Position numbers and translations under genes: made by a program. From the NCBI GenBank assembly GCA_031317595.1, contig JANCMB010000001.1:2545610-2609609 (forward strand): a stretch of 64,000 nucleotides of DNA, given 5' to 3'. Source of the stretch: Glutamicibacter sp. PS. Its GTDB lineage: Bacteria > Actinomycetota > Actinomycetes > Actinomycetales > Micrococcaceae. Below are positions 1-8,223 of the stretch, in pieces (position 1 is the first letter of the stretch; the number at the start of each line of letters is the position of its first letter). The notes beneath the pieces are model-generated. The model did no database searches and was not told the DNA's origin. It was given only the letters and a program-made list of their open reading frames with translations.

Positions 1-1
1 T

Positions 2-868
2 CTTTTCGAGAGCGGCCAGTCCAGCGGTCAAGCGTCGTTGAAGGAAATCCTGGCTGGCGGGCTCTTGAAGCCCCAGCGAAGCCCGCTGACCGTTCGAGCG
101 CTTGCGGAGAGGACAGTCATAGGCGGCTGGCCTGGTTTACAGCGCCTTGGCGCCGACCAGGCCCAGCGATTCCTGCGCTCCTACTTGGCGGATGTCGCAC
201 GTGTCGACCTGCCCGCGCTTGAGGACGAGCCACGTCGCGATGCAGCGAGAACTGGCTTGCTCATACGCTCGCTGGCTCGATCGGTAGGCACCGAAGCCAG
301 CTTCAGCACCATCTCCGCCGATATGGGACCGGTCGGAGGACTGAGCGCGAGATCGGTTTCGGCGTACCATCAGGCCCTGGAACGCATTTTCGTGGTCGAA
401 GACCAGCCCGCTTGGTCCCCGAAGCTGCGCTCGAAAGACCGCATTCGGGCCGCCGTCAAGCGGCACTTCGTCGACCCGTCCTTGGGTGCCGCCGCCCTGG
501 GCGCAGGACCCGATCGCCTCCTCGGTAACCTGGAGTACTTCGGCCAGCTCTTCGAGTCACTTGTCGTTCGGGACCTGCGCATATACACCCAAGCGAGCGG
601 CGGGCACGTCATGCACGTAAGGGATTCGCGCAACCGGGAAATCGACGCCATCATCGAGTTCCCCAATGGACAGTGGGCCGCGCTCGAGATCAAGCTCGGC
701 GCGAATGCCGAGGACAGGGCGGCGCAATCCCTCACCGCATTCATCGACAACGTGGATCAGGCTGCATCTGGACCGCCTCTCGCCAAGATCATCGTGACCG
801 GCGGAGAATTCGCGTATACCCGCCCGGACGGAATCCACGTGGTCCCCATCGGGTTGCTTGGCCCATAG
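2..868 (+). CDS. DUF4143-domain ATPase, C-terminal part (5' truncated by window)
   Basis: The reading frame is open from base 2, so the gene starts before the window and 288 residues are visible. They match the C-terminal half of the AAA_14/DUF4143 ATPases: an early LFESGQSSG segment like the family's end-of-ATPase linker, then WSPKLRSKDRIR, KRHFVDPSLG and FGQLFESLVVRDLR. A later REIDAIIEF...ALEIKLG stretch has the D...ExK spacing of a PD-(D/E)XK-like fold. The TTG at 38 could be taken for a start but lies inside the conserved frame. The cellular role of this family is poorly known; AAA_14 proteins are often accessory and horizontally spread. The Walker motifs lie outside the window, so ATPase integrity cannot be judged. 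Confidence 0.85.
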   Translation, partial: LFESGQSSGQASLKEILAGGLLKPQRSPLTVRALAERTVIGGWPGLQRLGADQAQRFLRSYLADVARVDLPALEDEPRRDAARTGLLIRSLARSVGTEASFSTISADMGPVGGLSARSVSAYHQALERIFVVEDQPAWSPKLRSKDRIRAAVKRHFVDPSLGAAALGAGPDRLLGNLEYFGQLFESLVVRDLRIYTQASGGHVMHVRDSRNREIDAIIEFPNGQWAALEIKLGANAEDRAAQSLTAFIDNVDQAASGPPLAKIIVTGGEFAYTRPDGIHVVPIGLLGP

Positions 869-949
869 CTCCGGCGCAACCGCACCAACCACAGGGCCCG
901 GCTCGCATTCGATCGGGACCAGCCATCCGCCCCCTAGAGAGGCCACGGC

Positions 950-1537
950 TCAACGCCCCGAATTAATCACCACGATCCTCACGAACCGCACGTCTTCGGC
1001 AGCTTCATTCAGGTAGCTGTAGTGCCGATCACTCGGGATGCGTAGCACCGTACCGGCCGGCACCTGCACCCGCTCGGCGTCTAAGAACACGGTCAGCGTG
1101 CCGTGCTGCACACCCAGCAGTTCCTCGGATCCCGGTGCGTCGGGCTGGGCATCGTAGCGCTGTCCTGGCGCCAGCGACCAGTCCCAATACTCGGCCCGCC
1201 CGACGCCGCGCGTGGACAAGAACATCCGTCCCAGACCGCCCTCCCCAGCGGCACGCCACAAAACCGAGGCCTGCACGGCGGACACGGACTGCACCGGGGT
1301 GCCGCTGCGCGCACCGACCAGATCGGCGAATTCGACGCCCAACGCCGCCGCCAGCTTGTCGATGGTCACCAGCGACGCGTTGGCCTTGCCGCCCTCGATG
1401 GACGCCAGCATGCTGCGCGAGATCCCGGCCGCCTCGCACAGGGCCACCATGGACAGCCCGCGCTGCCCCCGCAACTCACGAACCGCGGCACCGACCTGTT
1501 GCAGGAGCCCCGCGCTCCCGCCTTCGGATTCGCCCAC
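950..1537 (-). CDS. XRE-family HTH regulator with C-terminal cupin domain
   Basis: A 195-residue protein with an N-terminal helix-turn-helix (about residues 12-66, including the LCEAAGISRSMLASIEGGKA recognition region) and a C-terminal cupin barrel (about 105-190, with the HYSYLNEA segment). This is the common small XRE-cupin design, in which the barrel senses a small ligand. I place the start at GTG 1537 because a GAGGAGG ribosome site lies just upstream; a longer frame to 1573 has none. It is divergent from the aminotransferase at 1634, which is its most probable target, so it may control amino-acid turnover. The ligand cannot be read from the sequence. Confidence 0.88.
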   Translation of the reverse strand: MGESEGGSAGLLQQVGAAVRELRGQRGLSMVALCEAAGISRSMLASIEGGKANASLVTIDKLAAALGVEFADLVGARSGTPVQSVSAVQASVLWRAAGEGGLGRMFLSTRGVGRAEYWDWSLAPGQRYDAQPDAPGSEELLGVQHGTLTVFLDAERVQVPAGTVLRIPSDRHYSYLNEAAEDVRFVRIVVINSGR

Positions 1538-1564
1538 GCCTTTTCCTCCTCGCCGCCAACGTGT

Positions 1565-1601
1565 TTGCCACACAGGACACTATGTGCATTATATTAGACA
1601 C
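1565..1601 (+). promoter_or_regulatory. Possible promoter with direct repeats, regulator/aminotransferase divergent region
   Basis: An AT-rich island in otherwise GC-rich DNA. TTGCCA (1565-1570) and TATATT (1590-1595) are separated by 19 bp, and two GACAC direct repeats (1576-1580, 1597-1601) are 21 bp apart, two helical turns, which would suit binding by the XRE regulator. Spacer length and boxes are not ideal, so this is tentative. Confidence 0.35.
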
Positions 1602-1633
1602 AACCAACCGCTGGCAACGACTCAAGGAGCCCC

Positions 1634-2752
1634 ATGGAGATCGAAGACTTCGGCGTCGAAATCTGGATGAACGCGTACGAGAACAACTGCACCTACAACC
1701 TCGCCGAAACCTGCGTGGACTCGCTGACCGTCGGCGAGCTGCTGGACCTCGCCGGCGAGCGCGAGAGCATCCTCGATGAGCTTTCGGCCATGCGGCTGGG
1801 CTACGGAGCGATCGCCGGGCGCGAGGACCTGCGGGAACTGATCGCCAAGCTCTACACCGGGCAGAAGGCCGGCAACATCCTGACCACCCACGGGGCGATC
1901 GGCGCCAACGCCTTGGTGCACCAGACCTTGGTCGAACCCGGAGACCACGTCGTGGCGATCGTACCCACCTACCAGCAGCACTACTCGATCCCACGCAGTC
2001 TCGGGGCCGAAGTCAGCTTACTGCCGCTACGTGAAGAAAACGGCTTCCTGCCGGATCTCGAGGAGCTGGCCGCACTGCTCACCCCGCAGACCAAGCTCAT
2101 CGCGCTAAATAACCCAAATAACCCCACCGGAGCACTGATCGACGCGACCACGCTACAGAAGATTGCGGACTTGGCCGCCCTCAGCGGCGCCTGGGTGCTC
2201 TGCGACGAGGTCTACCGGGGCATCGACCAGCAGGCACCGCATGTCACCGCCTCGATCGCAGATCTCTATGCCAAGGGCATCAGCACCGCCAGCATGTCCA
2301 AATCCTTCTCGATGGCCGGGCTGCGCATGGGCTGGATCGCCGCGCCGGAGGCACTCATCGAGCGCATCATGATCCACCGCGATTACAACACCATCAGCGT
2401 CGGCATGATCGACGAGGCCTTCGCGGCCATGGCCCTGCGCCACGCCGAGAAGATCCTGGCGCGCTCGCGCGAACTCACCGCCACGAACCTGTCCATCCTC
2501 GACGCGTGGGTGCAGGAGCAGGAGCACATCAGCTTCGTCAAGCCCGGCGGCGGCACCACCGCCTTGCTGAAGTACAGCGCGGCCACTGCCTCCCACGACT
2601 ACGCGGTGGAAATCCTCGAAGGCTGCGGAGTGCTGTTCACCCCAGGTTCGGCCCTGGGCATGGAAGGCTACCTGCGGATCGGGTACGCGAATGAAACAGA
2701 GGTGCTGCGCGCCGGACTCGCCGCCTTTGCCGAGTTCCTGAATCGCGGCTAA
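1634..2752 (+). CDS. PLP-dependent aminotransferase, class I/II
   Basis: A 372-residue fold-type I aminotransferase. Visible hallmarks are NNPTG near residue 162, DEVY at 191-194 and the Schiff-base lysine in SMSKSFSMAGLRMGW (about K223). The AAGGAG ribosome site at 1623-1628 fits ATG 1634. Length is normal for a stand-alone aminotransferase. The N-terminus (EIWMNAYENNCTYNLAETC) is unlike that of the aspartate aminotransferase subgroup and resembles small specialised aminotransferases, so I do not assign a substrate. It is divergent from the XRE-cupin regulator and followed after a gap by a flavin oxidase, which would fit conversion of an amino acid to a keto acid. Fold confidence is high, substrate unknown. 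Confidence 0.9.
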   Translation: MEIEDFGVEIWMNAYENNCTYNLAETCVDSLTVGELLDLAGERESILDELSAMRLGYGAIAGREDLRELIAKLYTGQKAGNILTTHGAIGANALVHQTLVEPGDHVVAIVPTYQQHYSIPRSLGAEVSLLPLREENGFLPDLEELAALLTPQTKLIALNNPNNPTGALIDATTLQKIADLAALSGAWVLCDEVYRGIDQQAPHVTASIADLYAKGISTASMSKSFSMAGLRMGWIAAPEALIERIMIHRDYNTISVGMIDEAFAAMALRHAEKILARSRELTATNLSILDAWVQEQEHISFVKPGGGTTALLKYSAATASHDYAVEILEGCGVLFTPGSALGMEGYLRIGYANETEVLRAGLAAFAEFLNRG

Positions 2753-2868
2753 GCAACCGGAGCGTCGAGGACGACCAAACGCCACGCCAACGACCTCGCC
2801 GGCAGGTGCCGATCGGGCCAGTAGACTCACACCAACAGCGCAGGCAATCGAAGCAATGGAGCCGGAGT

Positions 2869-4233
2869 ATGCACAGCGACCCACTCGAAGATATCGGCAC
2901 CTTGGCCGATCACCCGCGCTATGACACAGACCCAGCGGCGCGCGCTGCAGCCTGCACCGACCGCTCAGGTTATATGCCCGATTCACCGCCCGATGCGGTA
3001 CTACGCTGCCACACCGTCGACGAGGTGCGCGCCGCCCTGCGCTTGGCGCACGCCGAGGGGATTAGCGTGGTCCCACGCGGCGCAGGCACCGGCTTGGCGG
3101 CTGGGTCCAGTGCCACCGCCGGCCAGGTCGTCGTCGATGTGTCCGCGATGAACCAGATCCTGCACATCGACGACGTCGAGATGCTGGCCGTGGTCCAGCC
3201 GGGCGTGCTCAATGCCGAGGTGAATGCGGCCGTCGCCGACGCCGGCCTGTTCTACGCCCCGGATCCGGCCAGCACCGCCATCTGCTCGATCGGCGGGAAC
3301 ATCGCGACCAACGCGGGCGGCATGTGGTGTGCGAAGTACGGGGTCACCAGGGAATCGGTGTTGTCCCTGTTGGTGGCCTTGCCGGATGGAGGGCTGGTGC
3401 GGACCGGGCGGAACACCATCAAGGGCGTCACCGGCTACGACCTGAACGCGCTGTTCATCGGCTCGGAAGGGACCTTGGGGATCGTGGTGGAGGCAACCCT
3501 GCGGTTGCGCCCGAAACCGGCGCGCACCGAGACCGCGGCAGCCTACTTTGCCGACGTCGAAGCGGCAGGGCGGGCCGCCTCGGCGATCACCGCCGCGCGA
3601 ATCCAACCATCGATCCTCGAACTTATAGATGGCCCTACCCTTGAAGCCATTGATCTCGCTACGGGTACGGCGCACCGGGCTCAGGGTGGGGCGTTCTTGC
3701 TCGCCCAAACCGACGGGTACGGTGCGCACCTTGAACTCGAAGAAATCATCCGTGCCATCGCACCCTACGCCACCGAGGTGCACCAAGCCACCGACGAGCT
3801 CGAAGCGCAGGCCCTAGTCCAGGCCCGCCGCGACGCCATCCCGTCGCTCGAGCAGCTAGGCCGTGTGTCCATCGGCGATATCGCCGTGCCGCGCAACCGG
3901 CTGGCCGAGGCCTTCACTGGCCTGGAGCGCATAGCCGAGCGCACCGGCGTACGGATCTTTTCCGTGGCTCATGCCGCCGACGGCAACCTACACCCCATGA
4001 TCGTGGTCGAGCCGGACGAGTCCATCACGACCGGTCCGGCCAAGGTTGCACTGGGGGAAATGTTCCATTTGGCACGAGATCTAGGTGGCACCCTGACCGG
4101 CGAGCACGGAGTTGGGTTACTCAAGCGAGAGTGGGTGCGCGAAGAGCTCGGCGACACGTCGCTCGAACTCCAGCAACGCATCAAACAGGCCTTCGATCCA
4201 AGGGGGATCCTCAATCCGGGTAAGGCGCTGTAG
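2869..4233 (+). CDS. FAD-linked 2-hydroxyacid oxidase/dehydrogenase, GlcD-like
   Basis: A 454-residue member of the FAD-binding PCMH / vanillyl-alcohol oxidase family, closest in pattern to glycolate oxidase GlcD and D-lactate dehydrogenase. The FAD-binding half carries VVPRGAGTGLAAG and IGGNIATNAGG, and the C-terminal half has HAADGNLHPM and GEHGVGLLKREW, which in this family line the metal and substrate site. I choose ATG 2869 rather than an upstream in-frame ATG at 2806, because the upstream 21 residues lack family character and a GGAG sits just before 2869. GlcE and GlcF partners are absent, so it is probably a stand-alone D-2-hydroxyacid (for example D-lactate) dehydrogenase passing electrons to quinone or another acceptor. 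The exact acid is inference. Confidence 0.88.
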   Translation: MHSDPLEDIGTLADHPRYDTDPAARAAACTDRSGYMPDSPPDAVLRCHTVDEVRAALRLAHAEGISVVPRGAGTGLAAGSSATAGQVVVDVSAMNQILHIDDVEMLAVVQPGVLNAEVNAAVADAGLFYAPDPASTAICSIGGNIATNAGGMWCAKYGVTRESVLSLLVALPDGGLVRTGRNTIKGVTGYDLNALFIGSEGTLGIVVEATLRLRPKPARTETAAAYFADVEAAGRAASAITAARIQPSILELIDGPTLEAIDLATGTAHRAQGGAFLLAQTDGYGAHLELEEIIRAIAPYATEVHQATDELEAQALVQARRDAIPSLEQLGRVSIGDIAVPRNRLAEAFTGLERIAERTGVRIFSVAHAADGNLHPMIVVEPDESITTGPAKVALGEMFHLARDLGGTLTGEHGVGLLKREWVREELGDTSLELQQRIKQAFDPRGILNPGKAL

Positions 4234-4275
4234 CTGTAGTTGCCGCGGTGCCTGCCGGGATCGCACGCCAATGGC

Positions 4276-4836
4276 TCACTGGAAGAACGTGATCTCGTGG
4301 CCGGTCACGTGGTTCCGGAACGCCATGGGGCCGACGGCCCGGCTGAGGTCGCCAGCGTAGAGATTGTCTAGGATCTTCTCCAAACCCCTCGGCACTTCGT
4401 CCAGAACGTATCCCTCCGGTGCGAGGATATAACCCTCGTGGCGCTGGACATTCCCTATTTCGCTGGCGGAACTACCGTGGCTGCCGTGCTCGGCGAATAA
4501 TTCTGGCGGCATGCAGACCGAGCCTCCTCCGCCGTCGTCGTCCACGAGGTCGTAATACACGCACAGGTGGTTTTGCGCGTCGACACCGGCCCACACGGCC
4601 GCCGTATCGTTTTCGCCAAGGAAACGCACGCGCGTCGGCTGGTTGAGGTCATCCGCGTCGAGCCGTGAGGAAAACTCGGGAGGGATGCTCTCCATTCCGG
4701 CGTCCTCGGTGGCAAGGATCGGCAGCAGGTCCTCGGGCGCGGGCTGCGCAGCGGAACACGCCGAAGCTCCGGCCGCGAGAATCATCAGCACCGAAACCGT
4801 CGGCATCCACTTGCCGTTGTGCCATGGCTTTGGCAT
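4276..4836 (-). CDS. Predicted lipoprotein, member of a local three-copy family (copy A)
   Basis: A 186-residue exported protein. The ATG at 4836 gives a basic N-terminus, a hydrophobic run (VSVLMILAAGASAC) and a lipobox-like cysteine; a longer frame to 4953 would spoil the signal. The mature part begins with a PEDLLPIL segment, has a RFLGEND...WAGVDAQNHLC core and ends in PRGLEKILDNLYAGD. These line up with copies B and C at 6862 and 7530 (DLLSIL, RFLGET...WVGVDERGEIC, PEGLELIQPNVLAGE). No enzymatic motif is visible. Copy A is the most diverged and lies on the far side of the alcohol dehydrogenase and MerR genes. Function unknown; a surface lipoprotein is the safe description. Confidence 0.75.
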   Translation of the reverse strand: MPKPWHNGKWMPTVSVLMILAAGASACSAAQPAPEDLLPILATEDAGMESIPPEFSSRLDADDLNQPTRVRFLGENDTAAVWAGVDAQNHLCVYYDLVDDDGGGGSVCMPPELFAEHGSHGSSASEIGNVQRHEGYILAPEGYVLDEVPRGLEKILDNLYAGDLSRAVGPMAFRNHVTGHEITFFQ

Positions 4837-4930
4837 AACTTCTCCCAGTCCTCGAGGATCGCAGGGTGGGTTGATCCTACGTCGGGGCCACGCTCCTCCA
4901 CAATGGTCAACCCTTGCAGGGTCTGCAATA

Positions 4931-4980
4931 CGCATAAGCCCGGCGTCTTCCATGGCGTGGGGAGGCGCCGGGCTTACGCG
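4931..4980 (-). terminator. Hairpin downstream of the alcohol dehydrogenase
   Basis: Arms 4931-4945 and 4966-4980 (CGCATAAGCCCGGCG and CGCCGGGCTTACGCG) pair at 14 of 15 positions. It starts about 34 bp beyond the dehydrogenase stop and precedes the lipoprotein gene. No good T-run follows, so it may stabilise the message as well as terminate it. Confidence 0.6.
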
Positions 4981-5013
4981 TCGCGGTACGTTACTCGCGC
5001 ACCGATCGGACCG

Positions 5014-6060
5014 CTAGGCCAAAGTGGAGATGTCGACCACGAAGCGGTAACGCACATCCGAGGCAAGCACGCGCTCGTAAGCCTCGTTGATCCGAGCAGC
5101 CTCGATGACCTCAATCTCCGCCCCGATGCCATGCTCGGCGCAGAAGTCCAGCATCTGCTGGGTTTGCGCGATGCCACCGATCATGGAGCCGGCAAAGGAG
5201 CGGCGTCCGCCGATCAATGCCATGGCCTGAACCGGCAGCGGCTCGGCCGGAGCGCCAACGTTGACCATGGTCCCGCCGACGGTTAGCAACCCCAGGAAGG
5301 CACTCACATCGATCGGTGCACTGACCGTGTTGATGATCAGATCCAGCGAGCCGGCGAGCTCGGCGAAGGTACTCTCCTCGCTGGTCGCGTAGTAGTGGTC
5401 TGCGCCAAGGCGCAGGCCGTCCTCGCGCTTTTTCAGCGACTGGGAGAGCACGGTGACCTCCGCGCCCATGGCGCGCGCGAGCTTCACAGCCATGTGCCCA
5501 AGCCCTCCCAGGCCGATCACGGCGACCTTTGTGCCCGGTCCGGCGCCCCAGTGTCGCAGCGGGGAGAAGGTGGTGATCCCGGCACAGAGCAGCGGCGCGG
5601 CCACGTCTAGGTCGATGCCCTCCGGGATCGACAGCACGAAGTCCTCGGTGACCACCACATAGGTGCTATAGCCGCCCTGGGTGATGGTGCCGTCGCGGTC
5701 GGTGGCGCCATAGGTGCCGACCATGCCTTCGAGGCAGTACTGCTCGTCGCCGTTCTTGCAGTTCACGCAGCTGCCGCAGGAGTTGACCATGCACCCGACG
5801 CCGACCCGGTCGCCAACCGCGTGCTTGGTTACCTCCGAGCCGACGGCGGCAACGATCCCGGCGATTTCGTGCCCGGGCGCCAGCGGGTAGGACTGCGGGC
5901 CCCAGTCACCCCGCACGGTGTGGATATCGGAGTGGCAGATGCCGGCGAACTTGATCTCGATCAGCACATCTTTCGGGCCGACCTCGCGGCGCTCGATAGT
6001 GGTCTCGATTAAGTCTGCGCCAGCGGCAGGTGCCGCATAGGCTTTTGCAATGGTGCTCAA
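5014..6060 (-). CDS. Zinc-dependent NAD(P)+ alcohol dehydrogenase
   Basis: A 348-residue medium-chain dehydrogenase. Visible are the catalytic zinc site ([15 protein letters not shown] and GHEIAGIV), the structural zinc loop [15 protein letters not shown] with four cysteines, and the Rossmann motif [17 protein letters not shown]. The pattern is that of the cinnamyl/YahK-type alcohol dehydrogenases that reduce aldehydes with NADPH. The start is taken as TTG 6060, 8 bp after an AAGGA site; the longer frame to 6126 has a poor N-terminus. The upstream, co-directional MerR gene makes an aldehyde-response pair plausible, since MerR regulators of the AdhR/NmlR type commonly sit next to such dehydrogenases. 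The physiological aldehyde is not deducible. Confidence 0.93.
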   Translation of the reverse strand: MSTIAKAYAAPAAGADLIETTIERREVGPKDVLIEIKFAGICHSDIHTVRGDWGPQSYPLAPGHEIAGIVAAVGSEVTKHAVGDRVGVGCMVNSCGSCVNCKNGDEQYCLEGMVGTYGATDRDGTITQGGYSTYVVVTEDFVLSIPEGIDLDVAAPLLCAGITTFSPLRHWGAGPGTKVAVIGLGGLGHMAVKLARAMGAEVTVLSQSLKKREDGLRLGADHYYATSEESTFAELAGSLDLIINTVSAPIDVSAFLGLLTVGGTMVNVGAPAEPLPVQAMALIGGRRSFAGSMIGGIAQTQQMLDFCAEHGIGAEIEVIEAARINEAYERVLASDVRYRFVVDISTLA

Positions 6061-6218
6061 AGTGGTATTCCTTCGTTGAATGCAGTCGGCATGCTCGGCC
6101 GAGTGCGCGTATTCTTTTTCAGTCACGTGCTCTGCTCAAGACACGATCCGGCCGTGCTCAGCGGCCTCCTGGATCGCGGCTCGAACCTCGAACCGCCCGT
6201 CCAACCGTTGCGTGGATA

Positions 6219-6680
6219 TCAGCGTTTCGCGCTCTTGGCCAGTTCTATGGCCAACGCACCAGCGTCCTGGGAAATCTGCGCGGCACGGTCCTTGCTTCCC
6301 TCGCTGACAGCCATCCAATAATCGATCTTGAGCGCAACATACTGCTGGCGCAGTGCGATTTGGCGGGCTTCGGCCGCCAGGTGCTCCTGCTGGACTTTCA
6401 GTAGCTCGATCTGCTGATTCGCCGCATCCGCACCTAGGCGGTTATTGGCGATGTAGTGCCGCATATCGGCAACGGACATCCCGGTGGCCGACAGGCAGGC
6501 CACTGCGGTGAGCACGTCGAGATCGCTCGGCGTATAGACCCGGTGCCCACTACTCTCGTCGCGGCCAATTGGCATGATGATGCCAATCGATTCGTAATAG
6601 CGCAACGTGCTGGCCGGAAGTCCGGTCAGCGCGGCCGCCTGTCTGATCGAATAGCGTTGTCTGGTGGTCGAAAAGCTCAC
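6219..6680 (-). CDS. MerR-family regulator, aldehyde-response type
   Basis: A 153-residue MerR protein. An N-terminal winged HTH (YSIRQAAALTGLPASTLRYY) is followed by the GxxRVYTPSDLDVL wing and a long C-terminal helix that dimerises these proteins. It lacks a conserved cysteine set for metal binding. A frame to 6707 is open, but bases 6688-6717 form a typical MerR promoter-operator, so the protein should start at GTG 6680. The next gene on the same strand is the alcohol dehydrogenase, 158 bp away. Regulation of that gene is inferred from the pairing common in this family; the only clear operator seen is in front of the regulator itself. Confidence 0.88.
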   Translation of the reverse strand: MSFSTTRQRYSIRQAAALTGLPASTLRYYESIGIIMPIGRDESSGHRVYTPSDLDVLTAVACLSATGMSVADMRHYIANNRLGADAANQQIELLKVQQEHLAAEARQIALRQQYVALKIDYWMAVSEGSKDRAAQISQDAGALAIELAKSAKR

Positions 6681-6717
6681 GAATTCAACGTTAGAAACTT
6701 CGAGCACTTGAAGACAA
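6680..6717 (-). promoter_or_regulatory. MerR autoregulatory promoter-operator, leaderless start
   Basis: Read on the minus strand: -35 TTGTCT (6717-6712), an 18-bp spacer, -10 TAACGT (6693-6688), 7 nt, then GTG at 6680. The spacer holds an imperfect dyad CTTCAAGTGCTCGAAG (6713-6698). A dyad inside a lengthened spacer is the hallmark of MerR-controlled promoters. The transcript would begin at or next to the GTG, so no ribosome site is needed. Confidence 0.65.
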
Positions 6718-6861
6718 GCGATTCCGTATGCGCTACCCGCCTGTGCGAAATAGGATCATCTCGCATATCAAGTCCGTTGCTCTACGCAACAGCAGCTGGT
6801 GCCAACCATCCTATTGACAGCGATTCTCTTAGCTGCCTGAATTCCACCGGCTGCTGCGGGA

Positions 6862-7440
6862 TCAGCGGGGAATCTTGATCTGCCGCCCGGTGCCCTCGGA
6901 CCTAAAGCTCACCCAATGATCACCGCCAGTTCCCTCGCCGGCCAGCACATTGGGTTGAATGAGCTCGAGGCCCTCGGGTATTTCGACGGGGGCATATCCG
7001 TCGGGAACGACGAATAGCTCGGTGTGATCGGTCCGATAGTTGCCCTCTTCATCCTTGTAAGAACCGCTACCGCCCGCCGAAGCGCCATCCAGCCTGAACC
7101 GTTGGAGTGACTGGCAGTTGATGCTCACATGTTGAGATAATTTCTGTTCGGCGAAAACACAAATTTCGCCTCGTTCATCGACTCCAACCCAGTAGCGGCC
7201 AGAGGCGGTTTCGCCCAGAAAACGAGTCACCCGGAGCTCGGCTCCATCCCGCTCCCGTGCATCGTCAACAATCTTGGGAAGAGCATCCTTTTCGGCATCT
7301 CCCGCGCCGGACAGAATAGAGAGCAGGTCGGCCGGTTCGGTTTGCTGCATAGAACAACCCGGGATGGCCACTAGCGCAATCGTTGCCATCACAGCAGCCA
7401 GCGCCCAACAGCTCCGCTTCTTATGACTTACGGTTCTCAC
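6862..7440 (-). CDS. Predicted lipoprotein, three-copy family (copy B)
   Basis: A 192-residue lipoprotein precursor: basic start (MRTVSHKKRS), hydrophobic helix, lipobox ending IPGC near residue 29. The mature domain has DLLSIL, VTRFLGETASGRYWVG, a central GGSGSYKDEEGNYRTDHTE segment and the closing EIPEGLELIQPNVLAGEG. These blocks are nearly repeated in copy C at 7530 and more loosely in copy A at 4276. Two cysteines of the mature domain (in EICVF and SINCQS) recur in copy C, so a disulfide is possible. No catalytic signature or known domain is recognised. Adjacent tandem copies suggest local duplication. Confidence 0.8.
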   Translation of the reverse strand: MRTVSHKKRSCWALAAVMATIALVAIPGCSMQQTEPADLLSILSGAGDAEKDALPKIVDDARERDGAELRVTRFLGETASGRYWVGVDERGEICVFAEQKLSQHVSINCQSLQRFRLDGASAGGSGSYKDEEGNYRTDHTELFVVPDGYAPVEIPEGLELIQPNVLAGEGTGGDHWVSFRSEGTGRQIKIPR

Positions 7441-7529
7441 AATCTACCGCCCTCGACCGTTCACTGTTCATTTGCTCCGTGAGAATCCACCGCGTACAGC
7501 GGCATAGAAGGGCGGGACGCTAGCCTCCG

Positions 7530-8114
7530 TTATCCAGGGAACTCGATCTCCCGGCCGGTCTCCTCCGATCGAAAGGTGATCGGTCGTTCCTCTCCGGTTC
7601 GATCACCGGCTAGCACATTCGGCTGGATTTGCTCGAGCCCCTCGGGAATCTCAACCGGCGTGTAGCCATCCGGGGCCACAAAGATTTCGGTACGCTGCGT
7701 GCGTTGCACGCCTTGCTCGTCGTCATAGGATCCCATCCCGGAGATCCAGAGCCCGGACATCTCAAAGCGGTGCATCGGAGAACAGGTGCTGGCCAGTCCC
7801 TTGGCGTCCTTCTGGTAGGCGAAGGCGCAGAGACGTTGCTCCGAATCCGAAGCTACCCAGTAGCGGCCCGCCTCCGTTTCGCCGACGAACCTCGACACCT
7901 CAATTTCCCCTCCATCCGGGAGGGAAACAGAACCCGTCCCGAAATCTGGCATTGGATCGTTCTCGGGATCCTCCGGAGAGTCGAGGATCGATAGTAGCTC
8001 GACCGGTTCGTCGGGCCGCGCCGAGCATCCGGCGAGCGCTCCCACCGCGCTCAACCCCGCCAATACCAACCCAAGAGTACGTAACGTGCGTGCTTTGGCT
8101 CGAGTGTCTTTCAT
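7530..8114 (-). CDS. Predicted lipoprotein, three-copy family (copy C)
   Basis: A 194-residue lipoprotein precursor with lipobox LAGC after the hydrophobic run GLVLAGLSAVGALAGC. ATG 8114 is preferred over 8141 because GGAGG lies 6 bp upstream of it. The mature part repeats the family blocks: VELLSIL, VSRFVGETEAGRYWVA, MGSYDDEQGVQRTQRTE, EIPEGLEQIQPNVLAGD and FRSEETGREIEFP. It is the closest relative of copy B, 89 bp away, and the pair probably arose by tandem duplication and then diverged, mainly in the N-terminal linker. Function unknown. Confidence 0.82.
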   Translation of the reverse strand: MKDTRAKARTLRTLGLVLAGLSAVGALAGCSARPDEPVELLSILDSPEDPENDPMPDFGTGSVSLPDGGEIEVSRFVGETEAGRYWVASDSEQRLCAFAYQKDAKGLASTCSPMHRFEMSGLWISGMGSYDDEQGVQRTQRTEIFVAPDGYTPVEIPEGLEQIQPNVLAGDRTGEERPITFRSEETGREIEFPG

Positions 8115-8223
8115 CGGATGCCTCCGCAATCGGTTCGCCATTTTCCGAGCTAATCAACACCCAACCACACCTGATTGCAAAAATCTACCATTGGTTATTT
8201 CAAAGGAGCGCGCACGGCAGTCT

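Noticed and set aside
6061..6218. MerR-type operator in front of the alcohol dehydrogenase
   Set aside because: No dyad like the one at 6698-6713 and no convincing lengthened-spacer promoter could be found in this gap.
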